Positions 35,881 through 45,288 are shown, counted from the first letter of the stretch. The stretch is DNA of 64,000 bases from Sphingomonas cannabina (GCF_021391395.1 NZ_CP090059.1:2775001-2839000), one strand, 5' to 3'. Notes: generated by a model from the sequence alone, not told the origin. Made by a program: numbers and translations.

Positions 35881-37694
35881 CAGAGCCGCGCGATCGCCTC
35901 CGCGGCGATCATCCGCGCCTCGCCTTCGAGGCCGACCGCGCGCAGCGCCGCGACGCTGTGGAACAGCACTTCCGGCGGCACCCCCCGCCAGCTCGTCGTC
36001 TGCATGCCCACACCGGCGAGCAGCAGCACCGTGCCCGCTTCGCCCCGCGCCGCCGCCGCCTCGATCGCGCGAGTCCAGCTGTTCTCCAGCCCGAAGCGCA
36101 CGTCGAACGACCGTCCGAGCCGCTGCGCCTCGTCCTCGGACAGCCGCCCGAGCCCGGCGAGCCCGGCGAGCAGCATCCGTGCCTTCAGCCGCTCGGCATC
36201 CTGATCGCCGCTGCGATAATCCTCGACGTCGCCGGGCCGTACCCGGCCTCCGCGCGGATCGGTGAGCGCGATCATCGCCCAGGCATCGCCCGCCCGCTGC
36301 GCCACGCCGCGCCAGCGCGCCGCCATGGTATCGAGCCCACCGGTCAGCATCGAGGCCACGAGCCGATCGGAATCGCCCGCGAGGTCCTGCGCCGGCGCGA
36401 CCCGTGCCGCCGCTCGCGCGGTCAGGATCAGCCGCGCGAAGCGTTCGCGCACCGTCTCGCCGCTGTCCCAGATCTGCCGCAGCGCGCCGATCCGTTCCTC
36501 GGGCGTCGCGCCGGTGAAGGCGGTCTGCAGATCGTTCGCCCGCGCGCCCGCTGCCGAGGTACTTTCGCCGCCGGCAGCGATCTCGCCATAAAGATCAGCC
36601 AGCGCCAGGCTGGAGAGCACGCCCTGCGCGGCCGCCATGTCGGCGACGCCGACCCGATCCGCCGGCTCGATCATCGGCGACGTCGCGCGCCACGAGGCGA
36701 CCTGCGCCCCCACGGTGCCGAACAGCTCCGCCGGGATCTCCACGCCGGTCGCGGTGGCGAGCCCGTAGCGCCAGATCGTCAACCGGTCGACGCCGTTCCA
36801 TTCGGTCGGCTCGATCGTCACCGAACGGCCGCCGCCGGCGCCGACCACCTTCTCCGCCAGCAGCGCGTCGAGGGTGCGCCCCATGCCGCGCCGCGCGGAC
36901 TGGAGCTGCTGCCCCGCCTCGCGCGGCTTGCCGGCGAGCGCGGAGCACATCGCCTTGGCGAAAGCCCAGCCGCGTTCGTTCGATACGCCCGACGCGGGCT
37001 CCGCCAGCGGGCAGAGACCCGCCGGATCGCCGGTGGCGAGCATCGCCTGCATCGCCACCTGGAACAGCTTGGGCGTATAATCCTCGGTATCGACGCTCTG
37101 CACCACCGCGCGCGCCACATCGGCCTCGCCCATGCGCAGCAGCAGCCAGGCGCGTTCGGCGGCGAAGTCGGCGCCGTTGACGCCCGGCGGCGGCGCCAGC
37201 CGCGACGCCAGCGCGCGGCGCAGCGCGATCGACAGCCAGCGTGACGGCAACGGCGCGTCGAGCCGCCGCATCAGCAGCTCGATCGTGCGGCCATTCGCAC
37301 GCCCGAAGGCATTCAGATCCACGCCGCCGCTGTTCGGCCCGATCGCGCCGAGCTGGTTCAGCGGCCGCTTGGCATAGGCCGGCAGCTCATAGGCAGAGAG
37401 GTCGACCGGCGTCGGCGTCGCGGTGGGCGTCGGCGTAGGTGTCGGCACGGCGCCCGGCGGCAGCAGCTCGACCGGCGGCGGTGCCACCGCCGGAGCAGGC
37501 GCAGGCGTACCCGGCTGCGCGGGCCGCGACGCGGGTGCCGGTCCCGGCGCCGGGGTCGGCGCGGGCGCGGCCGGCTCGTTGAAGCCGGGCGGCAGGATCG
37601 ATTCGGGGGCGTTCTGGCGGCTGCTGGCGAATCCCGCGCCCGCCGCAAGCGCCAGGGCGAGCGCGCCGAGCCCGACGCTAGCTGAGGTTTTCAA
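35880..37694 (-). CDS. Exported proline-rich protein, unknown function
   Basis: A 604-residue protein with a signal peptide (MKTSASVGLGALALALAAGAGFAS), then a low-complexity Pro/Ala/Thr region of about 75 residues (runs of PTPTPTPT and PAPAP), then a long alpha-helical body of about 500 residues. The body contains helix-hairpin segments (ERAWLLLRMGEADVARAVVQSV, LFQVAMQAMLATGDPAGLCPLAE) that look like TPR-style solenoid repeats, and two cysteines. Proteins like this upstream of xerD have sometimes been labelled antifreeze-like, which the Pro/Thr region alone does not justify. The gene overlaps a 44-codon membrane protein upstream and xerD downstream. Confidence 0.8.
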   Translation of the reverse strand: MKTSASVGLGALALALAAGAGFASSRQNAPESILPPGFNEPAAPAPTPAPGPAPASRPAQPGTPAPAPAVAPPPVELLPPGAVPTPTPTPTATPTPVDLSAYELPAYAKRPLNQLGAIGPNSGGVDLNAFGRANGRTIELLMRRLDAPLPSRWLSIALRRALASRLAPPPGVNGADFAAERAWLLLRMGEADVARAVVQSVDTEDYTPKLFQVAMQAMLATGDPAGLCPLAEPASGVSNERGWAFAKAMCSALAGKPREAGQQLQSARRGMGRTLDALLAEKVVGAGGGRSVTIEPTEWNGVDRLTIWRYGLATATGVEIPAELFGTVGAQVASWRATSPMIEPADRVGVADMAAAQGVLSSLALADLYGEIAAGGESTSAAGARANDLQTAFTGATPEERIGALRQIWDSGETVRERFARLILTARAAARVAPAQDLAGDSDRLVASMLTGGLDTMAARWRGVAQRAGDAWAMIALTDPRGGRVRPGDVEDYRSGDQDAERLKARMLLAGLAGLGRLSEDEAQRLGRSFDVRFGLENSWTRAIEAAAARGEAGTVLLLAGVGMQTTSWRGVPPEVLFHSVAALRAVGLEGEARMIAAEAIARL

Positions 37695-37812
37695 GCGCGA
37701 CCGCCTTCTCGACCTTCACCGGAGCCTTCTCGCTATTCCGTCCCGCCAGCCAGAACATGCCGCCTACGAGCACGACGAGAATGAGGAGGAGAATGACCAG
37801 GGAACGCGACAT
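37678..37812 (-). CDS. Small single-span membrane protein
   Basis: A 44-residue protein reading MSRSLVILLLILVVLVGGMFW, one membrane span, then the charged tail LAGRNSEKAPVKVEKAVALENLS. Its stop lies 17 bases inside the following exported-protein gene, so the two are translationally coupled. The ATG at 37812 follows AAGTCCGCAAAGGTTG. It is too short for usual gene callers, but the coupling and clear topology support it. It may anchor or assist the exported protein. Confidence 0.7.
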   Translation of the reverse strand: MSRSLVILLLILVVLVGGMFWLAGRNSEKAPVKVEKAVALENLS

Positions 37813-37885
37813 GACCAACCTTTGCGGACTTTTGTTACGGGCCTTTTGCCCGACCGGCACCCTCGCTGTATAGCCCCCGCCGACG

Positions 37886-38425
37886 ATGTTGCACTCCCCA
37901 CCTCGCAAACCGCTCTGGACGGGCAAGCCGATCGTACTGGTAGGGCTGATGGGCGCCGGCAAGTCGACGGTCGGCCGCCGCCTCGCGATGCGGCTCGGCC
38001 TGCCCTTCATCGATGCCGACAGCGAGATCGAGACTGCCGCCGGCATGACGATCACCGAGATTTTCGACACCTTCGGCGAGCCTTATTTCCGCGACGGCGA
38101 GCGCCGGGTGATCGCGCGCCTGATCGACGGCACGCCCAAGGTGATCGCGACCGGCGGCGGCGCCTTCATCAACGACGACACGCGTGCGCTGATTCTCGAT
38201 CAGGCGCTGGCGGTGTGGCTGGATGCGCAGCCGCAGGTGCTTGCCGATCGCGTCGCGCGCCGCGATACGCGTCCGCTGCTCCGGGGCCGCGACCCGCACG
38301 ACGTGCTGTCCGACCTCGCCGCCAAGAGGAATCCTTATTACGCCATGGCCCCCATCCGCGTGCCCAGCAACAACGCCCCCCACGAGCATACCGTCACGGC
38401 GATCCTGAAGGCGCTGGGGCTGTGA
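37886..38425 (+). CDS. aroK: Shikimate kinase
   Basis: A 179-residue enzyme phosphorylating shikimate in aromatic amino-acid synthesis. Walker A GLMGAGKSTVG is at about residues 20-30; DADSEIE, the FRDGERRVI arginine segment and IATGGGAF are the shikimate-binding motifs, and RPLLRGRDP forms the lid. It is divergent from the small membrane protein gene and its stop overlaps the GTG of aroB by four bases. Confidence 0.95.
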   Translation: MLHSPPRKPLWTGKPIVLVGLMGAGKSTVGRRLAMRLGLPFIDADSEIETAAGMTITEIFDTFGEPYFRDGERRVIARLIDGTPKVIATGGGAFINDDTRALILDQALAVWLDAQPQVLADRVARRDTRPLLRGRDPHDVLSDLAAKRNPYYAMAPIRVPSNNAPHEHTVTAILKALGL

Positions 38426-39525
38426 CGATCGTCCGCGTCGACCTCGCCGACCGTAGCTATGACGTGGTCATCGAAAGCGGTCTGTTGGGACGCGCCGGCG
38501 AGCGCCTCGCCCCGCTCTCCCGCCGCCGTCCGATGGCGATCGTCACCGACGAGAACATCCGCCCGCATCTCGCCACGCTCCAGGCGAGCCTTGCGGCGCA
38601 CGGCGTCGCCAGCGAGCCGATCGTCCTCCCACCGGGCGAATCGACCAAGAGCTGGGCGAGCCTCGAATCGCTCACCGACCGCCTGCTGGAGCTGGGCGTC
38701 GAGCGCGGCGATCATGTCATCGCGCTCGGCGGCGGCGTGATCGGCGACCTCGTCGGCTTCGCCTGCGCCATCCTCAAGCGCGGCTGCGGCTTCGTCCAGG
38801 TGCCGACCACCTTGCTGGCCCAGGTCGATTCGTCAGTCGGCGGCAAGACCGCGATCAACGCCCGCGCCGGCAAGAATCTGATCGGCGCCTTCCACCAGCC
38901 GAACCTCGTCCTGATCGATCCCGACGTGCTCGACACGCTCCCGGCCCGCCAACTGCGCGCCGGCTATGCCGAGGTCGTCAAATACGGCCTGATCGACGAT
39001 TTCGCCTTCTTCGAATGGTGCGAGACCAACGCGCCGAAGCTGCTCGCCGGCGACGCGGCGGCGCGCGAATATGCGATCGCCCATTCGGTCGCCGCCAAGG
39101 CCCGCATCGTCGCCGCCGACGAACGCGAGACCAGCGGCACGCGCGCGCTCCTCAATCTCGGCCACACTTTCGGCCATGCGCTGGAGGCGGAGACCGGCTT
39201 CTCCGATCGCCTGCTCCACGGCGAGGGCGTGGCGGCGGGCATGGCGCTCGCCTTCGCCTTCTCCGCGGCCCAAGGCATCGCTCCTGGCCAGGACGCCGAG
39301 CGCGTCGCCGCGCACCTGCGCGCGGTCGGCCTCCCCGACAGCCCGGCGGCGGCAGGCATCGATGCGGACGGCGAGACGCTGGTCGCACACATGCTTCACG
39401 ACAAGAAGATGGATGCGGGCACCCTCCCCTTCCTGCTCGCGCGCGGGATCGGGCGGACCTACCTCGACAAGACGGTAGACCTGGCGGCGGTAGCGACGTT
39501 CCTCGACGCGCACCGCGCCACCTGA
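38422..39525 (+). CDS. aroB: 3-dehydroquinate synthase
   Basis: A 367-residue NAD- and zinc-dependent enzyme cyclising DAHP to 3-dehydroquinate, the second step of the shikimate pathway. Markers are LPPGESTKSW, the NAD-binding ALGGGVIGDLVGF, VPTTLLAQVDSSVGGKTAIN, YAEVVKYGLI, and the zinc ligands in LNLGHTFGHALE and LLHGEGVAAGM. The start is GTG at 38422, overlapping the aroK stop (GTGA), so the two are coupled. Longer in-frame extension into aroK has no family similarity. Confidence 0.96.
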   Translation: MTIVRVDLADRSYDVVIESGLLGRAGERLAPLSRRRPMAIVTDENIRPHLATLQASLAAHGVASEPIVLPPGESTKSWASLESLTDRLLELGVERGDHVIALGGGVIGDLVGFACAILKRGCGFVQVPTTLLAQVDSSVGGKTAINARAGKNLIGAFHQPNLVLIDPDVLDTLPARQLRAGYAEVVKYGLIDDFAFFEWCETNAPKLLAGDAAAREYAIAHSVAAKARIVAADERETSGTRALLNLGHTFGHALEAETGFSDRLLHGEGVAAGMALAFAFSAAQGIAPGQDAERVAAHLRAVGLPDSPAAAGIDADGETLVAHMLHDKKMDAGTLPFLLARGIGRTYLDKTVDLAAVATFLDAHRAT

Positions 39526-39551
39526 TCTCCGTCAGACGCAACAAGGGGGGC

Positions 39552-40268
39552 ATGGTGAACGGAGTGATCGGGATCGTCGGCGTGATCGTGCTGCTGCTGG
39601 CGGCAGGCGGCGTGCTCGGCCTCATCGATCGGAAGCATTTCTCGCCACGCTGGCTGCTGGTCGCCGCCGTGCTGGTGCTGCTCAACGACGCGCTGCTGAC
39701 CCGCTGCTACGGGCTGCTGCCGGACGTCATCCCCGCCGAGTGGAACTGGCAGGGCAAGATTCTCGCGCTCGCCGCCACGCTGGCGATCGCCGCGCTCCCG
39801 GCGTTCGGGTGGCGCGCATCAGGTTTCACGCTGCGCCAGGCACGAGGGAGCCTCGTCGCCAGCATACCGGTCGCGCTGGTCTACTGCCTGTTCTTCGTCG
39901 GCATCGCCCTCACCTTCCCCGACGGTCCGGCATCGCGGGAGACGGTCGCCTTCCAGCTCACCATGCCAGGGCTGGAGGAGGAACCCTTCTACCGCGGCAT
40001 CCTCCTGCTCGCGCTCGATCGCGCCTTCACCAGGCGAGTGCGGCTGCTGGGGGTGGATTGGGGCTGGGGCGCGGTGCTGTCGTGCGCGCTGTTCGGCCTC
40101 GCCCATGCCTTCGGCTTCTCCGACGGCAGCTTCTCGTTCGATCCGCTGACGATGGCGCTGACCGCACTACCCTCGTTCATCGCCGTATGGCTACGCCTGC
40201 GCACGGGAAGCCTGCTGCTTCCCGTCCTGCTTCACAACTTCGGCAACTCGATCTCGCTGATGATCTGA
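39552..40268 (+). CDS. CPBP-family intramembrane glutamic-type protease (CAAX protease-like)
   Basis: A 238-residue protein with about seven membrane spans and the three motifs of the Abi/CAAX family: EExxxR (E143-E144-P-F-Y-R148), FxxxH (F181-x3-H185) and HNxxN (H228-N229...N232). The eukaryotic relative Rce1 trims prenylated proteins; bacterial members are linked to bacteriocin self-immunity and membrane-protein processing, so the substrate is open. AGGGGGG precedes the ATG, 26 bases after aroB. Confidence 0.9.
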   Translation: MVNGVIGIVGVIVLLLAAGGVLGLIDRKHFSPRWLLVAAVLVLLNDALLTRCYGLLPDVIPAEWNWQGKILALAATLAIAALPAFGWRASGFTLRQARGSLVASIPVALVYCLFFVGIALTFPDGPASRETVAFQLTMPGLEEEPFYRGILLLALDRAFTRRVRLLGVDWGWGAVLSCALFGLAHAFGFSDGSFSFDPLTMALTALPSFIAVWLRLRTGSLLLPVLLHNFGNSISLMI

Positions 40269-40270
40269 GC

Positions 40271-40603
40271 CTAGGCGCGCCCCGCGCTCCACGCCAACCA
40301 CAGCCACCCGGCGATCATCGCCGCGCCGCCGATCGGCGTCACCGCGCCCAGCCAGCGCGGCGCGCCGAGCGCCATCGCATAGAGCGTGCCCGCGAACACC
40401 GCCCCGCCCAGCACGAAGCACCACGCCGGCCCCGATGCCGCCATCCGCGCCGCCACCAGTGCCGCGACCGCGTGGATAAGCTGATACTGGCCGCCGGTCC
40501 TGAGCCATTCCGCCGCCTGCCCCTCGGCGCCATGCGCACCGAACGCGCCGGCCGCCACCGCCAGCGCGCCCGACAGCGCCGCCAGAACCGAGACCAGGTT
40601 CAT
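40271..40603 (-). CDS. DUF423-family membrane protein
   Basis: A 110-residue protein with four membrane spans and the DUF423 signatures GAFGAHG after the first span and YQLIHAVAAL before the second, ending with PIGGAAMIAGWLWLAW. Function unknown (YwdK/YgdD type). Its ATG overlaps the stop of the Kef antiporter gene by four bases, so it is expressed with it. It converges with the CPBP protease two bases away. Confidence 0.9.
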   Translation of the reverse strand: MNLVSVLAALSGALAVAAGAFGAHGAEGQAAEWLRTGGQYQLIHAVAALVAARMAASGPAWCFVLGGAVFAGTLYAMALGAPRWLGAVTPIGGAAMIAGWLWLAWSAGRA

Positions 40604-42381
40604 CCGCAATCCTCCCCTAGCGTGTCGCGCAGGTTGCGCGGCGTGACGATCATCGTGTCGCGCGCCGCGCGGATGTCGCCCGATTCGAACTGAATCTTGA
40701 GCCGCTCGCGGTCGCGGGCGCGATAGAGGTCCTCCGTCCGCCGGATCTCCTCCTCGTCGACGCCGACCGCCGCCATCGCCTCGCGCGCCATGCGGATCGC
40801 CGATTCGATCAACTCGCGCACCACACCCCGCGTCGGCGAGCCTCGCAGCTTGAGCAGCTGCCGCCGATCGAACGCACGCACAAAGATGGCGGCGTTGGGA
40901 AACGCCTCATGCACCGCCTCGACCAGCTCGGCATCGACCCTGTCGCCGTCCATGCAGAACAGGATCAGCTCCGCTTCGCCCGCGCCCGCCTGACGCAGCA
41001 GGTCGACGCGCGTGCCGTCGCCATAATAGACCTTGGCGCCGAACTCGCCGGCGACGTCGATCATCTCGATGTCGGTATCGACCAGCGTGACGGCGATCCC
41101 CTGCGCCAGCAGCATCTGCGCCACCGTCTGCCCGAACCGGCCATAGCCGACGATGATCGCGTTGGAGCCGTCGGCCGTGGGGCCCTCGCGCTCCTCCTGC
41201 ACGATCGGCTCCGCGCGCATCCGCCGCGTCGCCATCATCAGGAACGGCGTCGTCGCCATCGACAGCGTCACGATCGCGCCGAACAGGCTCGCCGCCTGCG
41301 GCTCGATCAGCCAGGCGTTCTGCGCCTGCGCGAACAGCACGAAACCGAATTCGCCGCCCTGGCTCAGCAGCAGCCCCAGCGCGAGCGCCCCGCGCCAGCT
41401 CATGCGGAAGGCGATGCCGATCAGGAAGATCACCAGCGCCTTGGTCGCGACCAGGGCCAGCGCCATCGCCGCGACGAACAGCGGCCGCTCGGCGATCGCG
41501 GTGAGGTCCAGCGTCATGCCGACGGTCACGAAGAACAGGCCGAGCAGGATCGACCGGAACGGCTCGACGTCCGCCTCCAGCTCGTGCCGATAGGGCGAAT
41601 CGGCGAGCATCATGCCCGCGATGAAGGCGCCGAGCGCGGTCGACAGTCCCAGCATCTGCATGATCGCCGAGCTCGCGATCACCGTGAACAGCCCCGCGAA
41701 CACGAACATCTCGCGCTCGCCCAGATTGCCGATCAGCCGGAACAACGGACGCAGCAGGAAGCGACCGGCGAGCACCAGCCCGACGATCGCCGCGACCGTA
41801 TAGACGAACAGCACCCACCCCGGCGGCCCGGTGGCATCGGCCGGGTTACGGCTCATCGCGGCGATGATCGTGATCATCGGCACGATCGACAGGTCCTGGA
41901 ACAGCAGGATCGAGAAGGCACGCTCCCCGAATGGCGTGCGCAGCCGCCCCGCCGACTGCAGCATCGGCAGCACCTGCGCGGTCGAGCTGAGCGCCAGCGG
42001 CAGGCCCAGCGCGAACGCAGCCGCGACCGAGAATTTCGCGCCGAATCCGATGATCGCGGCGATCGCCAGCCCGCACAGCACGACCTGGAGCAGCCCGAGC
42101 CCCAATATGTCCTGCTTCATCCGCCACAGCCGCGACGGGTTGAGCTCGAGCCCGACCAGGAACAGCAGCAGGGTGATGCCGAGCTCGGAAAACTCCATCT
42201 TGGTCTCGGCCCCGCCGACGAGACCGAGCAGCTGCGGCCCAACGACCGCGCCCGCGACCAGATAGCCGAGGGTCGCCCCCAGCCCGAGCCGGCGGAAGAT
42301 CAGCACGAACACCAGCGCGAAGCCGAACATCGGCACCATGTCGCGCAGCAGTCCGGCGGTGGCGTGCGCCCCTTCGCTCAT
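40600..42381 (-). CDS. CPA2-family cation/proton antiporter with RCK domain (Kef-like)
   Basis: A 593-residue inner-membrane protein with about 12 or 13 spans (residues 15-385) and the CPA2 motifs GYLVAGAVVGP, LLLFLVGLELNP, FQDLSIVPMI and LGAFIAGMMLADSPYR. It is followed by a cytoplasmic TrkA-N/RCK domain with the nucleotide-binding GYGRFGQTVAQMLL and a distal acid aspartate in VDTD. KefB/KefC export K+ in exchange for H+ when glutathione adducts of electrophiles bind. Its gene overlaps the IscU-like gene upstream and the DUF423 gene downstream by four bases each. Confidence 0.93.
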   Translation of the reverse strand: MSEGAHATAGLLRDMVPMFGFALVFVLIFRRLGLGATLGYLVAGAVVGPQLLGLVGGAETKMEFSELGITLLLFLVGLELNPSRLWRMKQDILGLGLLQVVLCGLAIAAIIGFGAKFSVAAAFALGLPLALSSTAQVLPMLQSAGRLRTPFGERAFSILLFQDLSIVPMITIIAAMSRNPADATGPPGWVLFVYTVAAIVGLVLAGRFLLRPLFRLIGNLGEREMFVFAGLFTVIASSAIMQMLGLSTALGAFIAGMMLADSPYRHELEADVEPFRSILLGLFFVTVGMTLDLTAIAERPLFVAAMALALVATKALVIFLIGIAFRMSWRGALALGLLLSQGGEFGFVLFAQAQNAWLIEPQAASLFGAIVTLSMATTPFLMMATRRMRAEPIVQEEREGPTADGSNAIIVGYGRFGQTVAQMLLAQGIAVTLVDTDIEMIDVAGEFGAKVYYGDGTRVDLLRQAGAGEAELILFCMDGDRVDAELVEAVHEAFPNAAIFVRAFDRRQLLKLRGSPTRGVVRELIESAIRMAREAMAAVGVDEEEIRRTEDLYRARDRERLKIQFESGDIRAARDTMIVTPRNLRDTLGEDCG

Positions 42382-42815
42382 CGGCCGGCGCCCTGGCGGG
42401 CGGCCTCGGCAACGGCCTCGAAGGCCAGACGGATCGAGGGATGCCGCGCGCTATGCGGCAGCGCCGGCGCGAGCAGGTCGAGCCCCGGCCAGTCCGGCGG
42501 CGTCTCACGCTCGCCGGCAAGCCACGCGGTCAGCGCATCGCGCGCCTCCTCCAGCTCCGCGACCGACCGCCCCACCGCATGGCTCGCCATCAGCGAAGCG
42601 GAGGCTTGCCCCAGCGCGCAGGCCCTCACCACCATCCCGATCGCCGAGACGCGGCCATCGCCGCCTATGTCGACCTCGACCGTCACCCGGCTCCCGCAGA
42701 TCGGCGAGCGTTTCTCGGCCGACCCCATCGGCACCTCCAGCCGCTGCTGAAAGGGTACGCTGGCGGCGAGGCGAAGGATTTCGGTGTTGTAGAGCGGCGC
42801 GTTCACATCCGCCAT
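42378..42815 (-). CDS. IscU/NifU-like iron-sulfur scaffold-fold protein
   Basis: A 145-residue protein with the IscU/SufU fold pattern: a YNTEILRLAASV start, GSAEKRSPICGSRV (Cys40 at the first cluster-ligand position) and VRACALGQASASLMA (Cys66 at the second). At the third ligand position of true scaffolds, usually Cys in the last helix, the sequence is SARHPSIRLAFEAV with no Cys, so classical cluster assembly is doubtful. It starts the Kef-DUF423 unit, overlapping the antiporter gene by four bases. Partial-scaffold homologues are known near other genes; the function is open. Confidence 0.8.
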   Translation of the reverse strand: MADVNAPLYNTEILRLAASVPFQQRLEVPMGSAEKRSPICGSRVTVEVDIGGDGRVSAIGMVVRACALGQASASLMASHAVGRSVAELEEARDALTAWLAGERETPPDWPGLDLLAPALPHSARHPSIRLAFEAVAEAARQGAGR

Positions 42816-42934
42816 GTAGGCGGCAAATCCGCCGCCGCCCAGCCCCTCATCCGGCTGCGATCATGAAACGGAGATTGACGCTCCTGCCCGTCGATCTACC
42901 TCTTGCGCACGAAGGGTCGAGGGAGCGGATGACG

Positions 42935-44083
42935 ATGAGATTGCGCTGGCTGCTGACAGGGCTGCTGTGCACGCCGCTTCCCGCACAGGCGCAGCTTGTG
43001 GCTGTGGGCCTGGACGCTGATGCGCGGATGGTGGACGGAGAGGTCGTGCCGCCCCCGGCACCTCCACCGGATCGCGTGGTCTTCCTGGAGTTCCGTGACG
43101 GCCGCGCCCTGAATCGCCGTGAGGTCGAGGTACCGATCAGCTTCCAGGGACCACCCTCGGCAATCGCCTTCACGCAAGACCGGCGAACCGCCTTCGTCAC
43201 CGCGGCGACCGGCCGCACGCCCGCCGAGCCGGACAAGATCGGCCCGGCGGACCTGCTCATCGTCGTCGATCTTGCCGGAAACCAGCCGCGCGTCGTCCAG
43301 ACCCTGCATCTCGGCGCCTCCCCCGCATCGCTTGCCCTCAGCCCCAACGGCTCGATGCTGGTCGTGCCGCACGCAGACGACGACAGCGCCACCATCCTGC
43401 GCGTGACCGGCGGACGCGCCGCGATCGTGGAGCGGGTTCGCTTCGCCAAGGGCGCGCGCCCGCTCTCCGCGGCTTTCGTGCCCGCGGGAGATCGCGTGCT
43501 GATGACCTTCGCCGGCCAGAACGTCACCCGCCTGTTCGCGGTGGAGGCCGGACGCCTGAAGCCGGAACCGCTCACGGAACTCAGCGCGGGCGTTTACCCA
43601 GCCGCGCTCGCGGTCTGCGGGACCAGCGGCCTTGCCGTCGTCGCCAACTATGGCGTGGTGAGCGGCGATGCGGACACCGTCAGCCTCATCGACCTCACCG
43701 GCGACCGCCCGCGCGTGATCGACACCGCGACGGTCGGCCCCGCGCCCGAGGGCGTCGCCTGCTCACCCGACGGCCGCCGCGTCGCCGCCGCGATCCAGAA
43801 CATGAGCACCGTCCCGAGCAGCAATCCCCGCTACGCGCCGGTCAGCAAAGTCTTTCTCCTCTCGATCGAGAACCGCCGCCTGATCCGCCGTGCCGAGGCC
43901 GACATCGGCGCCTGGTCACAGGGCGTGGCGTTCGTCGAGAACGGCACGACATTGGTGGCCGAGAGCATCGGCGACCAGTCGCTCCACGTCTTCCGCATCG
44001 TCAATCACCAGCTGGAGGCGGCGGGACCGCCGATCCGATTCGAGAGCGGCGGACCGGCATCGCTCGGCGTCTCCCCAGAGTAG
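42935..44083 (+). CDS. Secreted beta-propeller-like protein
   Basis: A 382-residue exported protein with a signal peptide (MRLRWLLTGLLCTPLPAQAQ) and repeated blade-like units such as ASLALSPNGSMLVVPHADDDSATILRV, EGVACSPDGRRVAAAIQN and QGVAFVENGTTLVAESIGD, typical of YVTN/WD40-like seven-bladed propellers. It probably binds a partner or ligand in the periplasm; no catalytic residues are apparent. The start at 42935 fits the GGGAG spacing and the signal peptide better than the upstream ATGs at 42863 and 42929. It is divergent from the IscU-like gene. Confidence 0.82.
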   Translation: MRLRWLLTGLLCTPLPAQAQLVAVGLDADARMVDGEVVPPPAPPPDRVVFLEFRDGRALNRREVEVPISFQGPPSAIAFTQDRRTAFVTAATGRTPAEPDKIGPADLLIVVDLAGNQPRVVQTLHLGASPASLALSPNGSMLVVPHADDDSATILRVTGGRAAIVERVRFAKGARPLSAAFVPAGDRVLMTFAGQNVTRLFAVEAGRLKPEPLTELSAGVYPAALAVCGTSGLAVVANYGVVSGDADTVSLIDLTGDRPRVIDTATVGPAPEGVACSPDGRRVAAAIQNMSTVPSSNPRYAPVSKVFLLSIENRRLIRRAEADIGAWSQGVAFVENGTTLVAESIGDQSLHVFRIVNHQLEAAGPPIRFESGGPASLGVSPE

Positions 44084-44123
44084 TCCGCGACGGCATCGCC
44101 TCGGACGCCCTCGATGACGAGGC

Positions 44124-45242
44124 TCACTCCTCGGCCGGTTCCGGCTCAAAGGTATTGCCGTCCATGACGAACCGCACGCGCTCGACGCACCCCGTATATC
44201 CGGTGGAGGACGCCGGCTTCCGCGCCATGGAGATGATCGCCGTCGCCGCCCGGCCGAAGTCCTCCGAGGGCTAACTCGCGACCGCCTTCGCATTGCCGGT
44301 CTCCCCCCACGGCGCCACGTCGAAGGTGACGATCGCCCAGCCTTCGATCGAACGGCGGCGCCAGTTCCGCGGATAGGTGAGGACGGGTTTCCTCTCCCAC
44401 CCACCGTCCGTGGGGCAGGTCGCATCCTTCGGCCTCAACGTCTCAGGCCCCGGGCTTTCCGGCGCGGCCAGGCGCGTGGCGGCGCGGACATAGGGCCTGA
44501 GGCAGCCGCGGCGGGGACCCTCCGTCTGGCGGGACTGCGACAGCGCCTCCGTGGCCGCGCGATCGAGCGCGGCGTTGCCGTTGCCGCTCATCTTGGCGAT
44601 CCGCTTCGGCCTGCCCTGCGCATCCAAGTCATAGGACAGCAGCGTCCAGTCGCGCGCGCCGGGCGCTGCTGGCAGCCGCGCGTAATCCGGCGAGACCGCG
44701 ACCAGCCAACGCGGCCGCGGCGCCCGGGCGCAGTCCGCGCCCGCAGGACGGATACGGTCCCAGCCGGCCTCCGGCAGCTTTCCGTTGAGCGGCGCCAACG
44801 AATAGGAAATGAGGTCGCCGACCGGCGCCTCGGCCAGCGGCACCGCATCGGCGGTATAGGTGACCTCGCACGCGCCCTGCGCCCCGGCGATGTCGAGCCG
44901 CGACGCCGCGAGCGACGGCGCCAGATCCTCCGCGCCGGGCGCCCAGCTGCTCCCGACATGGGTGATGGACAACGGCCGCCCATCCGCATCGATGCGGAAG
45001 CGATACGTCTGCGACGTCGGCTTGGTCTCGCCCCACAGCAGGGCTGAATAGGGCCGCCGCAACTGCGCTGCCGGGATCGCGAGGTCGCCGCACCGCACGT
45101 CGCCTGCTGTCCAGCGCTGGAGCGCCGCAGCCGCGACCGGCGCCGGCGCGACGATCGGGGACGGCGAAAACACCTGTGCGTCCGCGCCCACGGCCGATAC
45201 GACACCCGCTAAAGCCAAAGCGATATTCAGCAGTCCCATCAC
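44124..45242 (-). pseudogene. Exported TonB C-terminal-domain protein interrupted by an in-frame TAG
   Basis: The intact part has a signal peptide (MMGLLNIALALAGVVSAVGADAQ) and 323 codons. It ends within a TonB C-terminal domain: KPVLTYPRNWRRRSIEGWAI then VTFDVAPWGETGNAKAVAS, then TAG at 44273-44271. Reading straight on in the same frame gives 48 more codons starting PSEDFGRAATAIISMARKPA and containing VERVRFVMDG before a TGA at 44124, which is the missing end of the TonB_C fold. A single change such as CAG to TAG would explain it. The domain normally carries energy from ExbBD to receptors, but this long protein lacks an N-terminal anchor and Pro-rich spacer, so it is a TonB_C relative. It lies 46 bases after cvpA. 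Confidence 0.85.
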
Positions 45243-45288
45243 CCCCTCTTTACCGGCATGGCCGGCACCTCAGGACACTTCTCGCCTC

